64,000 bases of DNA from Atrichornis clamosus (lineage: Eukaryota > Chordata > Aves > Passeriformes > Menuridae). How positions within the stretch are numbered: position 1 is the first letter of the stretch; each line of letters opens with the position of its first letter. The translations under genes and the position numbers were made by a program. The stretch spans positions 102,175 through 166,174 of the forward strand of contig WBMZ01011909.1 of assembly GCA_013400975.1 (NCBI GenBank), given 5' to 3'. This document shows positions 11,344 to 24,776 of the stretch, piece after piece. The notes beneath the pieces were generated by a model. It ran no database searches. It saw nothing but the letters and a program-made list of their open reading frames with translations, and was not told the origin of the DNA.

Positions 11344-14300
11344 TCTTTTGTCACCTGAGTACAAAAAGCAGAACATACTGATGTGCAGATTAATCCTTTG
11401 AAGGGAAATAGATAGAATTATCTCTGAGAGTTACGGGTGGATAAATGGATCGGTAAAGTGTCATATATTACATGCAGAATATATACGTGAGGTACAAACA
11501 AACTGTGAGGAAAACACAAGTCTAGAAAATAGAACTGCAGCATCTCGAGGCAGAGAAGATTAAAGTAGTTCTTCCAGCCATTCTATTTCAATGAATTATT
11601 GTATATATAAATCCATTTGCACTGGAAGTTGGAGAGGCCATTTGTTTCACAAATACTAGTGTTATCCCAGGAAACAGAAATGGGATTGTGAAATTGGTTA
11701 TTAAAAATTACACTTTTGGGTTTAAGAAACTCAAGTCCAAGGGACCACACACCGTCTAATTCTGGGAGTCAAATTAGCATTCTGTTGAAATGGCTTTTGC
11801 CAGACAGGACACTACACTTGGCTGCTTTAAACTACATGCTGGATAACAAACCTTATTGTCCTCAGTCCATCTCCACAGGATGTCAAATTCAAGATTTCTT
11901 TGCAGCACAAGTAGAATGGGATGCTGCTGCCACAGGACAGGGTGGTTTCTGCTGCTGCATCACAGTTGTGATGGAGACTCTCGAGCTACCTCTGGTCCTG
12001 CTCTCTCTAGAGGAGCAGCCGCAGTACAGGGACCTTCCCTGTCTGCAGTAGCAGCCACCAGTCTGGCTTGCTGGGGCACTGCTGCAGGCAAAATAGATGG
12101 AGAAGCAAAACTCACATCCCAGCCATTTACTTGCTTTGCTTATGACTGGAGCTGTTCCTGCTTCAAGAAGGCAAATAGTCTGGGGAGACAGGACAGTGCT
12201 TTTGATGGTTGATTGCATACTGACATAGCCTGATCTTTAATTTGTAATATTAACTAGAAATGCAAGTTAGAGTTGGCTGAAAACTGCTTAAATCACAGGA
12301 GAGTCAAGCAAGGTTGCTGATCCTCTTGCAATGATGGGAAATGAGTTCTTAATATGAAAGAAAAATTAATTCATAAATACCTTTTCCCAGATTAACACCC
12401 AGAAAAGATCTCAAAATATTTTTCTCAGTATTTTTCTCAAAATACATTTTAACTTGAGAAGAAAATGGAGCATCCCCATTTGCCGTGTGCTAAGACTTTT
12501 TGAAGTCAGCAGTCTTTTGGCAGCTTTACTCTGAAACCAAACCATCAAAACGTGCTTGAAATAAGAGATGTGCTGAGTGTTTTCTGATTTTCTTTCACCC
12601 ATCCCTATAAGAGATCCCCAGGCCACATAAGGAGAAAAGGAACCAGCTGAGAAATGGCACACAGAGTGTTCTGATTGGAAACTTACACTTCTACATGTAC
12701 CAAAAAACTGGGGCAGTCAGTTGTGTCAATCTTAGGCAATTCAGTACACAGAAACCAGCTCTTTTCCTGGTGCTTTCGATTCTTGAAAAGTTTCAGCTAA
12801 GTTTTTGTTAACTCTGCTGACCTCAGAAGGCATTACACTACTTTAGGGTACACTTGTTCTTTTCTTCTTGAATAATACACTAATTTGATTTATGTTTTAC
12901 TATGCTTAGCCTTTTGTTGATTGATATGCTTTTCCATGACAATGTGGAGATGTTCTGGTTACAGTTAAATAACATAAAATATATGGACACGATACATTCC
13001 TGTGCTGCTGTCACTTACTCTAATTTTACATGATCAAAATAGCTACACTAGCAGACAAGCACCAAAGATGTACTGAATCAAGCATACAAGCAAAGCAGAA
13101 AACATAATATTTTTAAAGAGATATGAAATTACTTTGATGTATTATCTAAACTATGATACAGTGTATGTTTTTCACTGAAATTAAAGATTTATATAATGTG
13201 ATACAAATCCCACGTAAGGAGCATAAAATTTACTTAGGACAAAGGCTAAAAAGACATTAGATCTACATTTTTAAAGATCTGTTGTTAATTTTACTAATAA
13301 TTTTCTCCAAATTTGCCCTTTTGAAAGTAAAGGTGACAGTTATAGGTGCTATTTTTTGTATTCTTCTATGTAGCATAAGCTGAGCCAGCTTGAGTTTACT
13401 CAGACCAAAGTAATTTTCAATGTTCACCTTCTTTCTATATCTTCACCATGTCACAAAATCTAGTATAAAACATGAACATCTCTCATTAGTTCTGTGAGTG
13501 GATAAGAAGCCTGCCATATATTAAGATATCAAAATTGAAGCAAAATTGTTAGGGAGTAAACAGTCATCTTCCTGCTCAGTGTCCACTGTCTGATGTAATG
13601 AGGATGGTGGACTGACATGCTGCCTACATTCCTTACGTGATTTGTGGAAAGAGGTGCTATCGAAGCAGAGCAAAAAAATGGATACTTGTATAAAACTGTG
13701 TTAAAATTTAGACTTCCAGTTTTGTTTGTTTTGCCAACCCAACATCCTGCACTTTTGTCTCTTTGCTCTTGTAGTCTTCTATCCAGACTGAGCTGCCTAT
13801 TAATATATTAATTGAGACTAAGTTAATTTATTTGGCTTTCTTTACAACACTTTACCATTCATAGCTTGTGATATACTTCTTGTGGTAATATATGAGTGAA
13901 CTATAAGGTGCTTTCACATAGGAAAGAGATTATTACCTCCCCCTGTTGTGGACTGAGGGCTCAAGTTATGCTCTCCCAGTCTGTTCCTTCCCTGGGGGTC
14001 TCTTCCCTTGTCCCAGTGTAAGTTCTTCTTGGCAGTGCTCCCAAGGGATTTCATCTGGCCTACAACCTCCGTGCTATAAGCTCCTGCATGACTCCCAGGA
14101 GAGAGGATGGCATGCAGTCCTTCTCTGCAAGTGGGAAAAGTGGCATTGTCCTCCGAACAGAAAACGTGGTCACCAAGTTAGAAGTTGTGTAAGGGAAACG
14201 GGGGAGTGACTGTTTCTGAAACTTATTAAGATCCTGTGTTCAGGCAACATACATTTTATTATAACTGGATCTTACCATGAGTAATATTTCCTAATTAACC

Positions 14301-15295
14301 ACAGGGATTCGTGAGCTTTGCAGACTGAAAGACTGAGCATAGGAAATGTCCCAGGTCTGTTTTTAATAAAATTTATGTCCTTATGAATTGCTTGCTTTTG
14401 CAAAAAGTTTCAGGAGTAGCTAGTCTTAGGAATTACCCAGGGGGTGTAAAGATACTTCCAGTTACATACTTGTAACATCTCTGGAGTCATACCTGTGTTA
14501 GTTAGAAAAGAATTATTTCTGCAGAACTAGAGCATGCTTCTGCGTGGACATGGGAATGGTGGATGATCTCATTATCTCTGTCCTCCTTAGATCTATTCTA
14601 AGGCTTTTCAAGTTCATTGGGGACTGTATTTCCAGTCCATGTAGACCCTGGTGGGTCCTGAATCCAGAAACGGAACTTTTGCACACAGATGAGGATGGAC
14701 TTGCAATAATGGAAACCTTCAGCTCTTGAAAAAGGTTTTTTTTTTAAGTATTCCCTAACAGAAAACACTTTTTTTCCTGGTGTGGATCAGGCTGATTTTG
14801 ACTGTGCAGGCATACAGAGACACAGACACACAGAGTGAAGGACTTAGGGGCTCTCAGCATACGCTCTGTGTTAAAAACATGGCAGCAAAGGCTGTGTAGA
14901 CAGGTACAGGGTGAACGTGTGTGCTCGTGCAGATGACAGTATCAAGGAGGGCAGCAGAAGAAATTGGAGCACGGAGACCAAATTTACACTGGGTCAGATC
15001 AGGGCTATGTGTCAATCAACCTCACAGCCCTACACAGGACAAAAAAGGGCAGCATTTGGCAGAGCTAATGCACAAGAAGGTGTGACTGGAGTACACATTT
15101 TAACATCTTTCTTTTTCATGGCATATTTGTGTAAAGAAGCATATTACAGCTAGGAGATATATGTTTTCCTGGCTTGTGGCTATTATCCAGAAGGAATATA
15201 CTGTTTCTGAAAATTAGGCAGTGGCTACTTCAAATACAACTATAGTAATCAAAACCTTTAAAAATTTGTGCTGGATTTTTTCTTCTCAAAACCAA

Positions 15296-15350
15296 ACCAA
15301 AACCAAACAAAAAGAAAAAAAGAAAAAAAAAGCTTTTTCTTTCTTTCTTC
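15296..15350. repeat. Purine-rich then pyrimidine-rich low-complexity tract
   Basis: An A-rich run with scattered C and G meets a mirrored CTTTCTTTCTTC run around AAGCTTTTT. The two halves are partly complementary and could form an imperfect hairpin. It is most simply an expanded low-complexity tract. Confidence 0.6.
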
Positions 15351-15699
15351 ATTTGGTGGTGAACTAGTGATCCAAGTGCACTTTTGTGATCCTGTTGTGG
15401 AGTCACTGATGACACCAGAAGTCAAAGTGGCTCTGTTTATGTGTCTGTGCCAGTGCATCGGAGTAGTGAGGAGCTCTGTGCAGTGGGCACCTGCTGAGCC
15501 AAAGATTTCAGATGAATAGCACCCATATTGATTTGCCTATAATGGAGTGGAAAAGAAAAATGTCCAGGTTTTGTTGCAGGTATTTTCATGGGGTATTAAA
15601 TTGGTGGATTAGTTGCAAACAGCAGTACTGATAAAGTCTCCTGTCCATCTTGATGGTTGGGCCTTTCTATTAAAATGACACATAAATAACCTATTATGT

Positions 15700-15860
15700 C
15701 CCCCACCCATGGAAATTCAAATGCACCTGTCAACTTGATAAAGCACTTGCCTGGAGGGAAGCATTGTTTACATTTTCACTCCATTCTTCAGAAAAAGTGA
15801 GATTCTAATTATTTTTCCCACTGTAAATTAATGCTGACTATGATGGTTAGCATATCTCTG
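15700..15860. promoter_or_regulatory. Possible enhancer-like non-coding element
   Basis: Within about 50 bp lie an E-box CACCTG (15724-15729), a GATA-type TGATAA (15736-15741) and a forkhead core TGTTTAC (15765-15771). AT-rich homeodomain-like cores follow downstream. Such clustering is typical of vertebrate enhancers, but each motif is short and expected often by chance. No chromatin or conservation evidence is available. Confidence 0.2.
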
Positions 15861-18800
15861 TATTGTTATATCTATGCAAAAGTTAAATAATAGAACTGAT
15901 CCATCATGTATTATGCAATGTGCATTTTTATGACAGGCTTCCCTCTGATCTTATTATGCCTTTCTTCACAAATACTTACTTTTTTTTTCCTGTAGCAGCT
16001 GGGGGAATCTTTGTTGACTGCTGGTTCAGAAGTTGAAATCTGTCCTGTGTGAAAAGAAAAATGCAATTTACATGTATGCTGGATGCTGAACTCTTCTATA
16101 TCTTCCAAGAAGGAAAAATAAGGATATAAAAGTATATGCCATTAATAATAAGCTTAATTATAATAGACAATTGGTCACAGTACACTAAACCATTTTTCTA
16201 CGAACCAAGCACATCAAATTCAGTGATACAGTACAATTGTTTCTGGATATCTCAGTAACTTTTAATTCAGGAAAAGTAAACTAGTTAATGTGAAATCAAA
16301 TATGAACAGAATCTTTCTTGCGCATATAAAATCACACCACACCTATGCCCAAAACTTGAAGCTGTAACGTAAACCATTTCTTAGGGTTCCTAGCAGTTTT
16401 TTTTACTTTGTTTGTAAATTAATTTTTTTTGTGTGCATTCCACAGTTCCTGCTTGAACTGAAGGCAAAACTGCTGAAATACCACAAAGGGGCTGTTTTTG
16501 CAATAGTGTGTTACAAGTGGAAAATATTATTGTGAGAAGAATTCTTGCTATCTGGTTTCTTAACTGAAGCAGGGAGAAAGACTTTGCTGAGAGGCTCGTG
16601 GTACGCTCAGAGAGCCCCGGGGGGCAGTCTGATCTTGCAAGTCACTTTTGCAAGGTTTGCAGACCAAACTAGTGTGCATACCCCGTTGAAGGCTCATGCA
16701 ATCTGTCCTGAACCTTTCACTCTTTGTCTACCTGCTACAATGGATTTCCATTCCTGGATTTCTAGAGAAGCATCAGTGCCAGGCATGGTTAAAATGTTTG
16801 CAAGAGCCAAAAAAAACCCCTGGCACGGGAAAAAGAAGGAGTAAACTGACAACAAGGAAATACCTTAGCAATTGAGGCACTTTTGGATTAGTTTCTGATG
16901 AGCTTGCAATTGGGATGCTGGCCCTGTGGAGGCAGTGAAAACAGCCTTGGGGTGAAGATGGCAGAGGGGATGAAATGAGAATGGGGAATGCCAATCTTGA
17001 TCACAAAGGAATACCCGAACCTCTGCCAATCTTCATTTTCTTACTTCCCTTCTTTTCTAGAATGAAAGCAGCCATGGATTTAATGCCATGGAACTTCAAA
17101 TGCTTACACAAATATGTCAATCCCTTCCACTACTCTCCATCCTGCCAGGGAGGTGGTTGTGAAAGTTTTTTCCACCAATTCTTCCTCCAAGGCCTACCTC
17201 TGCAGTGATGTCTGCAAGAAAGGATCTGATTGCTGGTGATTATTTGGAAAATCAGATAAGATAATTTATGGACAGTTAAAGTAAATAGCCACATAAATGT
17301 GCTCTGATCCCAACATAGGTTGTTAACTCTTTGTTCTGTGGACAGCCCATATCCACCTGTCTCTACAGCTGCTGGAGCAAAGGGGCTGCAGCGTGAGCAA
17401 GAGACTCTAGATGCTTCTGTGGTAAATGTTTGTTAAAAATTAACATCTGTGACGGAGTAGTCAGTATCTCATTAGGGTTACTGAAAGATCAGAGCAAAAA
17501 TAACAGTATTTCTAAAAGAGGCTCTAAACATTCTAAAATGTTTTACTAAAAGTATTGAAGTTTGCTTTTCTCTTTCACCTTCATTTTCCTAACCTTCTTT
17601 CATCTGGTTCAAAAGAAAGCTGGGTCTACACAGGCACATTGGGAAAATTTTGAGTCTTAGTAAAACCTTACAGACATTTTGCTAATGTTTGAAGAAAAAA
17701 AAAAGAAAAAATAATTTAAAATCCAGACTTGATCAGATACCCAATCAAAGACACACTCCACAAGAACACCATTCACTCTATGCTCAACCTCACTGGCTCA
17801 AGGGTACACTATTCCACTGCCTTCACAGGAGGAAATCTTCTGAAGCGGAAGAAGGTGGAACTAGAAGCCACTACTACAATGTATTTAGGTTTTAAGTTCT
17901 CAGCTGATTTACTGTCCATGTAGTGATTCAGATTTAAAAATGATTTTTAGTTGCCAGAAACAGATCTGTCCATCTGATGTAAGTCACAGGTGAATAAAAG
18001 CATGTCTCATACCCAGACATACATCTTGAATGCACGTGGTCTTGGACAAGTTGAATGAAATCTGTGAACACAGACTAGTTTCTTTTAACTATCTTTTCTC
18101 TGCATTTAATCAGTTCCAAACAGTAAAAATAAAATCAAATGCTCATTGCCAATAAATTAATTGACAAATTTAGCTCTGTTGTTTTCCATTAACAAATTAT
18201 TTTTGAACTGCATTGTTATTTGCAGAGCTGTCAGGGTTATTTTCACAAATTTTTGCAGAATGTCTTCTATGAATAAATTTTATCCCATAAGATGAACTGC
18301 TCCATGGATCTATTTACTATTTGTTGTTTCTGGTGTATTTTTGGTCACCAAAGTCATATAGTATTATTTCTGCTTTCTGACTGCATTACATTTGTAAACA
18401 CATGAGTAATGAGTAACAAATGTTGATGAGCAGATAATGAACAGCAGACACTCTTATTTACACAGATATGCCCTTGTATGCATTAAAATCCTGACTTCCA
18501 TAGGGAAAATAACTTTTCCTAAACACTTTTGTATATAAAATCCTGTCTGTCTGAAGTTACTGAAGATGCTTTCTTAAGTAACTGATTCCAGCATCTCTTA
18601 TAAAATTTGGGAAATGAGGCATGGAGAGAGATTTCTCTTGCCCAACTGAACTAAACCCATTCTGGACTTGGAATACAGCAGGATTCTTTGGAATAGGAAG
18701 GAAATATATTTTATATCCTTTCCTTAGGGTGAATCAATGGACAAAGACACTGCTGTGCACAAGGAATTGCAAGAAAGCTGTGGCCTTTAATTTTCACTCA

Positions 18801-19371
18801 CTAAGGTTTTTGCTGCATTGAATATCAGTTTTCCTTGACTTAATTCTTGAGATGACATTATTTTTTCCCAAATTTATTATTGTTTGGAAGAGACTATTTC
18901 TACATTTGTATATTTTTTATGGATGACTGAAGTGTGGAGACTTAAAGCTGCAAAAGATTTAGATCTGAAAAGATGGGATTGTGAGCAGCAGACTACAAAA
19001 GCAATGGGTGTACTTTGGCTAAGAAATATGTGGCTGCGCTTTGTAATATCTAAAAGCAGGAGATGAAAATCTTTGTCTAGAAAAGATCTGCATTGCTGTT
19101 CACTGGATGTATCCATAAATATGATGCTATGGCAAATCAGAAACAAAAAGACCCATTGCTGTTCCCTAGTTTTATGGTGCTAAGCAGCTTTCCATAAATC
19201 TATTCTGGGATTTCTCCATAGTCATTTACAAAGAGGCTATTCTCTGTATATGTTTTTTTTTTTCCTCGTTTATTCTGTCCATGTCACTTTATTAAATAAA
19301 TCAGGGAAGACTGCAACAACAATGCTTCAGGCATTTGTAATTTGACTGAAACAAACAATTCCTGGATACTA

Positions 19372-19397
19372 CTGGTCCATTATGCTGGTCCATTATG
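19372..19397. repeat. Perfect 13-bp tandem duplication
   Basis: CTGGTCCATTATG occurs twice in tandem, at 19372-19384 and 19385-19397, without mismatch. It sits about 50 bp upstream of the distinct block at 19440-19720. It has no known function. Confidence 0.88.
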
Positions 19398-19439
19398 TTC
19401 ATGAATGGGGGTGATCTAGAAACAAGTTATCTCTCTGTA

Positions 19440-19720
19440 GAGTTACTACGGGCAGTTGTAGACGGGGGTGTCACACTGGTTCGAGGACATTTGTTGCACG
19501 TCCGGCTCTCTCAGTCAGGGTACGGCTGATCTGCCAGGTGTGCCTGGCACAGGTCCTCTGCCAACAGCCCACCAAAGGCCTTTGCTCTCCTGAAACATTT
19601 ACATGCCTTGTTATTGCCCCAGGCATGACAGAACATGCTATCACCCCACCAAAGTATGCTGTCTGTGTATAAATAAGTGCTTCATGGATGTAAGGGTTAA
19701 ATACAAGGAGCACTGGTGTG
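19440..19720 (+). promoter_or_regulatory. Distinct block with CpGs and a TATA box; possible old LTR or promoter
   Basis: This roughly 280-bp block is richer in GC and CpG than its flanks; CpGs fall in GACGGGGG, TTCGAGG, CACGTCCGG and TACGGC. It is followed by a good TATA element, TATAAATA at 19668-19675. If that element is used, transcription would start near 19698-19705 on the plus strand. The order (GC-richer upstream part, then TATA, then an AT-rich leader) resembles a U3-R region of an LTR as well as a host promoter. I do not recognise the family, and no clear target-site duplication was found. Confidence 0.3.
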
Positions 19721-19740
19721 GCTTTCTCATGGTGGTATGA

Positions 19741-22700
19741 TTTTTGGCAGTCCTAATAGCTTTTCTTGGTCATGCCTTTGCTTGCCATCTCTCCAATTTC
19801 ATGATTTATCCAAACTGAGTCAGTTTTCATGCCTTGTACCCCATCCTTCCTACAGTGTCTTGGAAACCTTCTCCACTGTCACAGCTAATTCTGCATGAGG
19901 TTCAGTGATAGTCTCACTTGAACCTCGATGCCACCAAGGTGCCTTTGACACACACAGGAAGGATTTTTTTAGACATTTCCATGTAAGTTTTTTTTTTTTA
20001 CCAGAGTTGCTGGCAAGGCTTTTTGCAACAGTTTGTCAGAAACGGCGTTTGTAATGCTTAAGGGGTGCTGTGCTTTCCTCAGAGGTTAGCACTAGCCAGC
20101 TTTTGTTTTTTTAATTGTAAAGCTACACTGGTTTAACAAAGATTGCCTCCAGGACAGTAATTCCCATATTTACAACTCTTACCACAGAAAATGCACTTAC
20201 TATGTTTATGAAAGTTACTTGAAGTAAATACAGCACCCTTGACTTTTGATGTCTTTTTTTTCCTATAATTTCCACACTTTTGCCCTTTTAACTAAATTTA
20301 GCAGCTTGTAACTTTTGCTAATTATTTGTCATGACCAGCTCTCAGTTCCTCCCATTGTCAACTGGTCAATTTGGTCCGTTTTGCTCATTTAATGTATTTG
20401 CTTTGAATGCTGTTTTCAAAGTATTTTTTAATACATTTTGCAATGCAAGAAACTGGAATTGATTCACATGACATTGCTACTAATAATGCTGCAAGCAGAT
20501 AAGAATCAGTACTACTAATAATTAAGTGTTTGGACTCCCCCGCATATTCCTCAGCTTTTTAAAAAGAACTTTTTTATGCTGATGTCTTTTTTTTAAAACA
20601 CTGCAAGTCAGTTTTCCTCTCATTCTCACTGTAGCTCAGGAAATCTGAGGGTATATTCTTTCCTTTCTTCTTTCACAAAAGCTGTCAAACAATAGAAAAC
20701 ATCATAGTACCTTTAAACACTAGCATGGCATTTTCTGTACCCTGACCTTGAAAATATTGGTAATTTTAATTGGCTATGCCTCAATTCTGTAATATATTTA
20801 TAAATATAAATTTATTAATAAATTTCTGTTTAAAATGTTATTGTGCTCTACTTCAATAACATTTCTGTACACTTGGTATGACATGATATAGTTATACATT
20901 TGTATTTGTACTTACAAATGTATTGTCTTTTTTTTCTGGGCTATGTACTGTAATTTTTAAAGTATTGACATAATTTACCTTTTTTGTATGAGATGCGTGT
21001 TCCACTCTTTTAAAAACCTGTGTATTTTTACGTCACAGTGTACGCTAAAGGAGCAGTGATTGAAATCATTGTTGTCAAGGAAGAAAGTATTAAAATTATT
21101 AATAAGACTAAAACCCACATGAGACTTACTGAATCATCTGATCTGACCTAAATTCGTGACCCTTCCTACCAGTTCTTCCCTTCGCATACTTGCACAAAGA
21201 TAGGAGGACTAAAAGGGGAAAAAAATGCCAACATAATAAAGGCCAGTGAAAACTGTACATTTGCGTTAGGTCAATGTAACATTTTATGATTATAATAATA
21301 TAAACAAATAAACTATAAGGGCATTCATATCAGACCTCATTTCAAGTTGAACTATTATAAAGCGATTAACAGCCTCACACTCCCGCTTTAATTAAGTTAT
21401 GTTGTGAAATATTCAGCATTTGAACCTGTTCTGGCCTGCCTCTTTTATCATTGAATTATCGTCCTTAATGTGTTTTTCTGCTGAAAGATGAATTTCATTT
21501 AAGGATTGCTGTACACTGCTCTGGCATTTTGTGGTTTCTTGTCAGCCCTTGTGAATCTAGATCATTGCTAACTTCAGTTTCTCTGACATGTCCTATATGC
21601 ACAGTCTCTTGACTAGCCTGTCTCGGTGGATTTATTAACTCATATTGTATTCCTGTAGAAATGAATGGACATTTTTGATTAACTTAATGATAGAAATTTC
21701 AGATGACAGTAGAATTTACTTTTGGAGCTTACTTCAGGTTATGTAGGCCACAGCAGCTCTCTAGTGACCTATCACTTCACAGAAATGTGTTTTGAGAGTT
21801 TCAAGGCAGTGGACATCTGTCTGCCAAATACTTGCATACGGTGCTAGCAAAGAAGGGTCCTTCCGTGCTGGGGTCTCTAAATCCACAGCCACAACCAGTG
21901 CCACTCTTTCCTTTCCTGGGATTGGAATTCAACTCTTATATCCTTCCACATATTGAGGAGTCTGCCTTCAGGCAAACTCACACTACCAGTTGACTTTGAG
22001 GAAGGGTCAACGAGTGATGCTCCGGCCAAGGACCCTGTTTCCTTCCTTTCTAATTGTGCCTATCCCAGACCAAGGCTGTGCAACTCAGCACAGTTTTGGA
22101 GGTGCCTTTTTCCTCTCGCTTGTCAGATGATCAATCTGTGCTATTTTAGGGTGGGGAGGGGGAGGACATGTGGATCAATAGTGTTGTGTTCTCTTGGCTA
22201 GTCACATGAAAGCCCTGAGAGGGAGTTCACCAGGTCTTTAAATGTGACACCCAGGTCAGGTGGGTTTGTGTACTCCCATTACCCTGCAGAACTGTCTGCT
22301 TTCGGGGAGGTGGCAAGGCAGAGGCTGCTGGTGTCATACTTGGTTCCATATTGATATGGTGCCACAGGGAGGACTCCCAGGGTCAGGATCTTCCAAAGGA
22401 GGTCTTTGCCAAAGGTGAAGGTTTGCTCAAGCACAAAGAGTTGAGTGACATGGCTTTGGTTTCCTGCACAGTAATTTTTTGTTGTGAATTACACTCCACT
22501 CTGGCACTGATTGAAAAAATAGGTGGTAATTTATTTGTGTGAAGGTAGTCGAAGGTCCGTGGTCTCCTCTGTGCTGAACATACACAGAATGCATATCTTT
22601 GCCCCCGAGCTCACAGATCAAACAGGCAAATCAGAGCTGCAAAGAAGGACATGGTTTTCACATCCATGGCTTGCAAAACACATAGTACATAAGCCCCCTA

Positions 22701-24770
22701 TGAGTTCGTAGGGAAAACACACAAGAAGAGCAAGCAGATTCAGTGAAAATGAGATAAGATGAAGGTCAGAGAAGAAGCAGGGGAAGGCATGGGACTGATT
22801 CAGGAGGAAGGAGAACACTTTGAAGAAAGGAAGCTAGTGATACAGGGCAAAATGCCTCTAGCATGAAAGGAGGATCACAACAGAGATGATCCTGTTTGCT
22901 GAGTTTCTGAGCTGGGTCTCCCAGCCATTTGCCGTCTCTGAAGTCATAGATCAGGCAGGAGACTCAAGGCCAGGGAAGGGCTTGGCGCTCTTGGATTGGA
23001 AAGGTCAGAAGTTTTGGTTGAGACACTGGGATGAGAGAGGAAGGTAACCATGGCAGGGACTTTGTTCCCATTTCACAGACTGTGGTGTGGCAGCTCTCGC
23101 AGCTGCTTGCCCATGCTCTAGACAACATTGTCCCAATGGAAGTTGCTTTCCTGCTTTCACGAGAGCATTGGCCACCTTAATTCTTATGGAGCACTCTGTA
23201 ATGCAGGCATGTAAAACACTTATGTGGTAGACAGAATAAAATGCAGGGCTTGTCCTTATGGCTGCTGTGTGTTCCTAACAAGTTGTCCTGAAAGAAAGCC
23301 TTTTAACCCAAGAGACTTTGGTGTGGAAAATTCAGAATGCACCTATTTTACCTTAAATTTCATGTGACCTTTTCTTGTTCTAAAATGTCAAAAATTGATT
23401 AGGACTGATGCAAATGAAAGCTGGCGCTAAAATGAAGTATCCTATTGTTCTGTTGTTCCTGAAAAAGAGTTGGAGATAATTTCCTATACGTATTCTTGCT
23501 TTCTTAATTCACCTAAAACAAATCTTCTCCTAAGGCAGTTTCTCAGAATAGCACCATGCACGTCAGGATTGTGGCATTGGCACACTGTGCTAGTTATGGG
23601 ATTCCTCATAACACGTAAGAACAGCTGAGGAAACGTGAACTGGAACACAAGCAAACTGAGCTAAACCTGTCTTTTCCCTAGTGAGGGGAAAAATTTGTAT
23701 CTGGTAATTTCTGAGATCTCTTGTAAGAATCTAAGGTCTTAATTCCAGCAAAAAGTAAACACAAAACTATGCAAAAGAAGGTTTTCATGTGTCTGTCTTA
23801 AAAGAGATCTTTTATTTAGCTAGCAAAATGAGTAAGTTCTAATCATTTCTGCCAGTGTAATACATTTTCTTGAAAGAAAAGGCATGTGCTAGGCCAGAAG
23901 AAGAGGTATTTCCTGTACATTAAATAGAAGTGTTTGGGAAGAGCATGCTGGTGTTTTGTAAGGATGTACCAACATCACCACCACAAACAGGACCAGCATC
24001 TTGTGGGAGAAAATGAGTGATGAAAAAGTCTTGCAAAAGTGAAGGGTTAAAAAGCTTGCACTTGTACTTCAGGGAGACTATAAAAATAATGCTTCTCAAC
24101 ATCAGTACTAGTTAAGGATACAAGGTGCTTAAGCCTTGTGCTGTGATCCGTCTAAAGTCTTGAATTCTACTCAGCCTGTGTAAAGAATTAACACAAAAAA
24201 GGTGAAATGGATATTCTGACTGATGCTGGGAGATACAAAGCTTACTAAAGCAAACATGTTTAGAGCAAGCTAGGAAGCTAGGTAACTGTGTCAATAAACT
24301 AGCTTTACACAATGCACTAAAATACACTTTATTTACTCTGCCTCATCTACAATTCAGTTAGCTACACAAGGTTATTTTAATATTATACAGAGATCAGAGA
24401 CTAAAAAGTGCTTGTGGGTACAGGAGCAAAGGCTTCTCAAAGAGAGAGAAATACAAATACTCGCTCACAAAATCCTAGGAAAGCTTTCTTTTTCTTAATC
24501 AGCATTGCCATTTTATTGTTTAACCTACCCTGCTTGATCTCCCTACTTTTGGTTAATACGGGAGTCAATTACAGCTTCATCTGTGCAGAATTAACTTTAT
24601 AGAATATACACTAGGGATTTGTCTATCTCCTCTATTTAGATCTATGCCATAAAAAAATATGTAGTAGAGAACTGTGTGCAAGCACTGCATATGGTACAGG
24701 CTTTGCAGATTTATTGTAAAATCATTTTAAATCGGTTAAGCTCTTGCCAGAAGTTAATTAAATATGTTCC
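19741..24770. other. AT-rich non-coding DNA
   Basis: No open frame above about 82 codons and no recognisable repeat family. The part from 20740 to 21000 is very AT-rich and includes the perfect hairpin at 20894-20923. The part from 21230 to 21660 has homeodomain-like cores (for instance TTTAATTAAG) and is less repetitive, so it may be a regulatory element. A G-rich strand run (GGG, GGGG, GGGGG, GG) lies near 22149-22164. Confidence 0.45.
20894..20923. repeat. Perfect 11-bp inverted repeat (hairpin)
   Basis: ATACATTTGTA at 20894-20904 and TACAAATGTAT at 20913-20923 are exact reverse complements separated by 8 bases. As DNA or RNA this gives an 11-bp stem with an 8-nt loop. It is too short for a microRNA precursor and is not followed by a T-run that would make it a pol III terminator. 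Its role is unknown and it may be chance in AT-rich DNA. Confidence 0.85.
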
Positions 24771-24776
24771 TTTGGT

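Larger units (their letters stand above)
11344..19429. other. Long AT-rich stretch without recognisable genes
   Basis: No exon, pseudogene or transposon was identified. A GC-richer patch at about 11880-12220 has overlapping open frames in three frames, including both strands, which looks like low stop density and not coding. It also contains a small hairpin (12021-12046, stem ACAGGGA/TCCCTGT plus a bulged extension). An A-rich tract followed by pyrimidines lies at 15296-15350, and an enhancer-like patch near 15700-15860. Open frames on this stretch reach 118 codons, within chance expectation. Confidence 0.5.

Noticed and set aside
12021..12046. Hairpin (stem ACAGGGA/TCCCTGT) as a microRNA precursor
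   Set aside because: Stem of about 11 bp is far too short for a pre-miRNA.
11716..12218. Three overlapping open frames (111, 118 plus; 109 minus)
   Set aside because: Openness in three frames at once points to local composition; none has a conserved motif.
22149..22164. G-quadruplex near GGGTGGGGAGGGGG
   Set aside because: The fourth run has only two G, so a canonical quadruplex is not formed.
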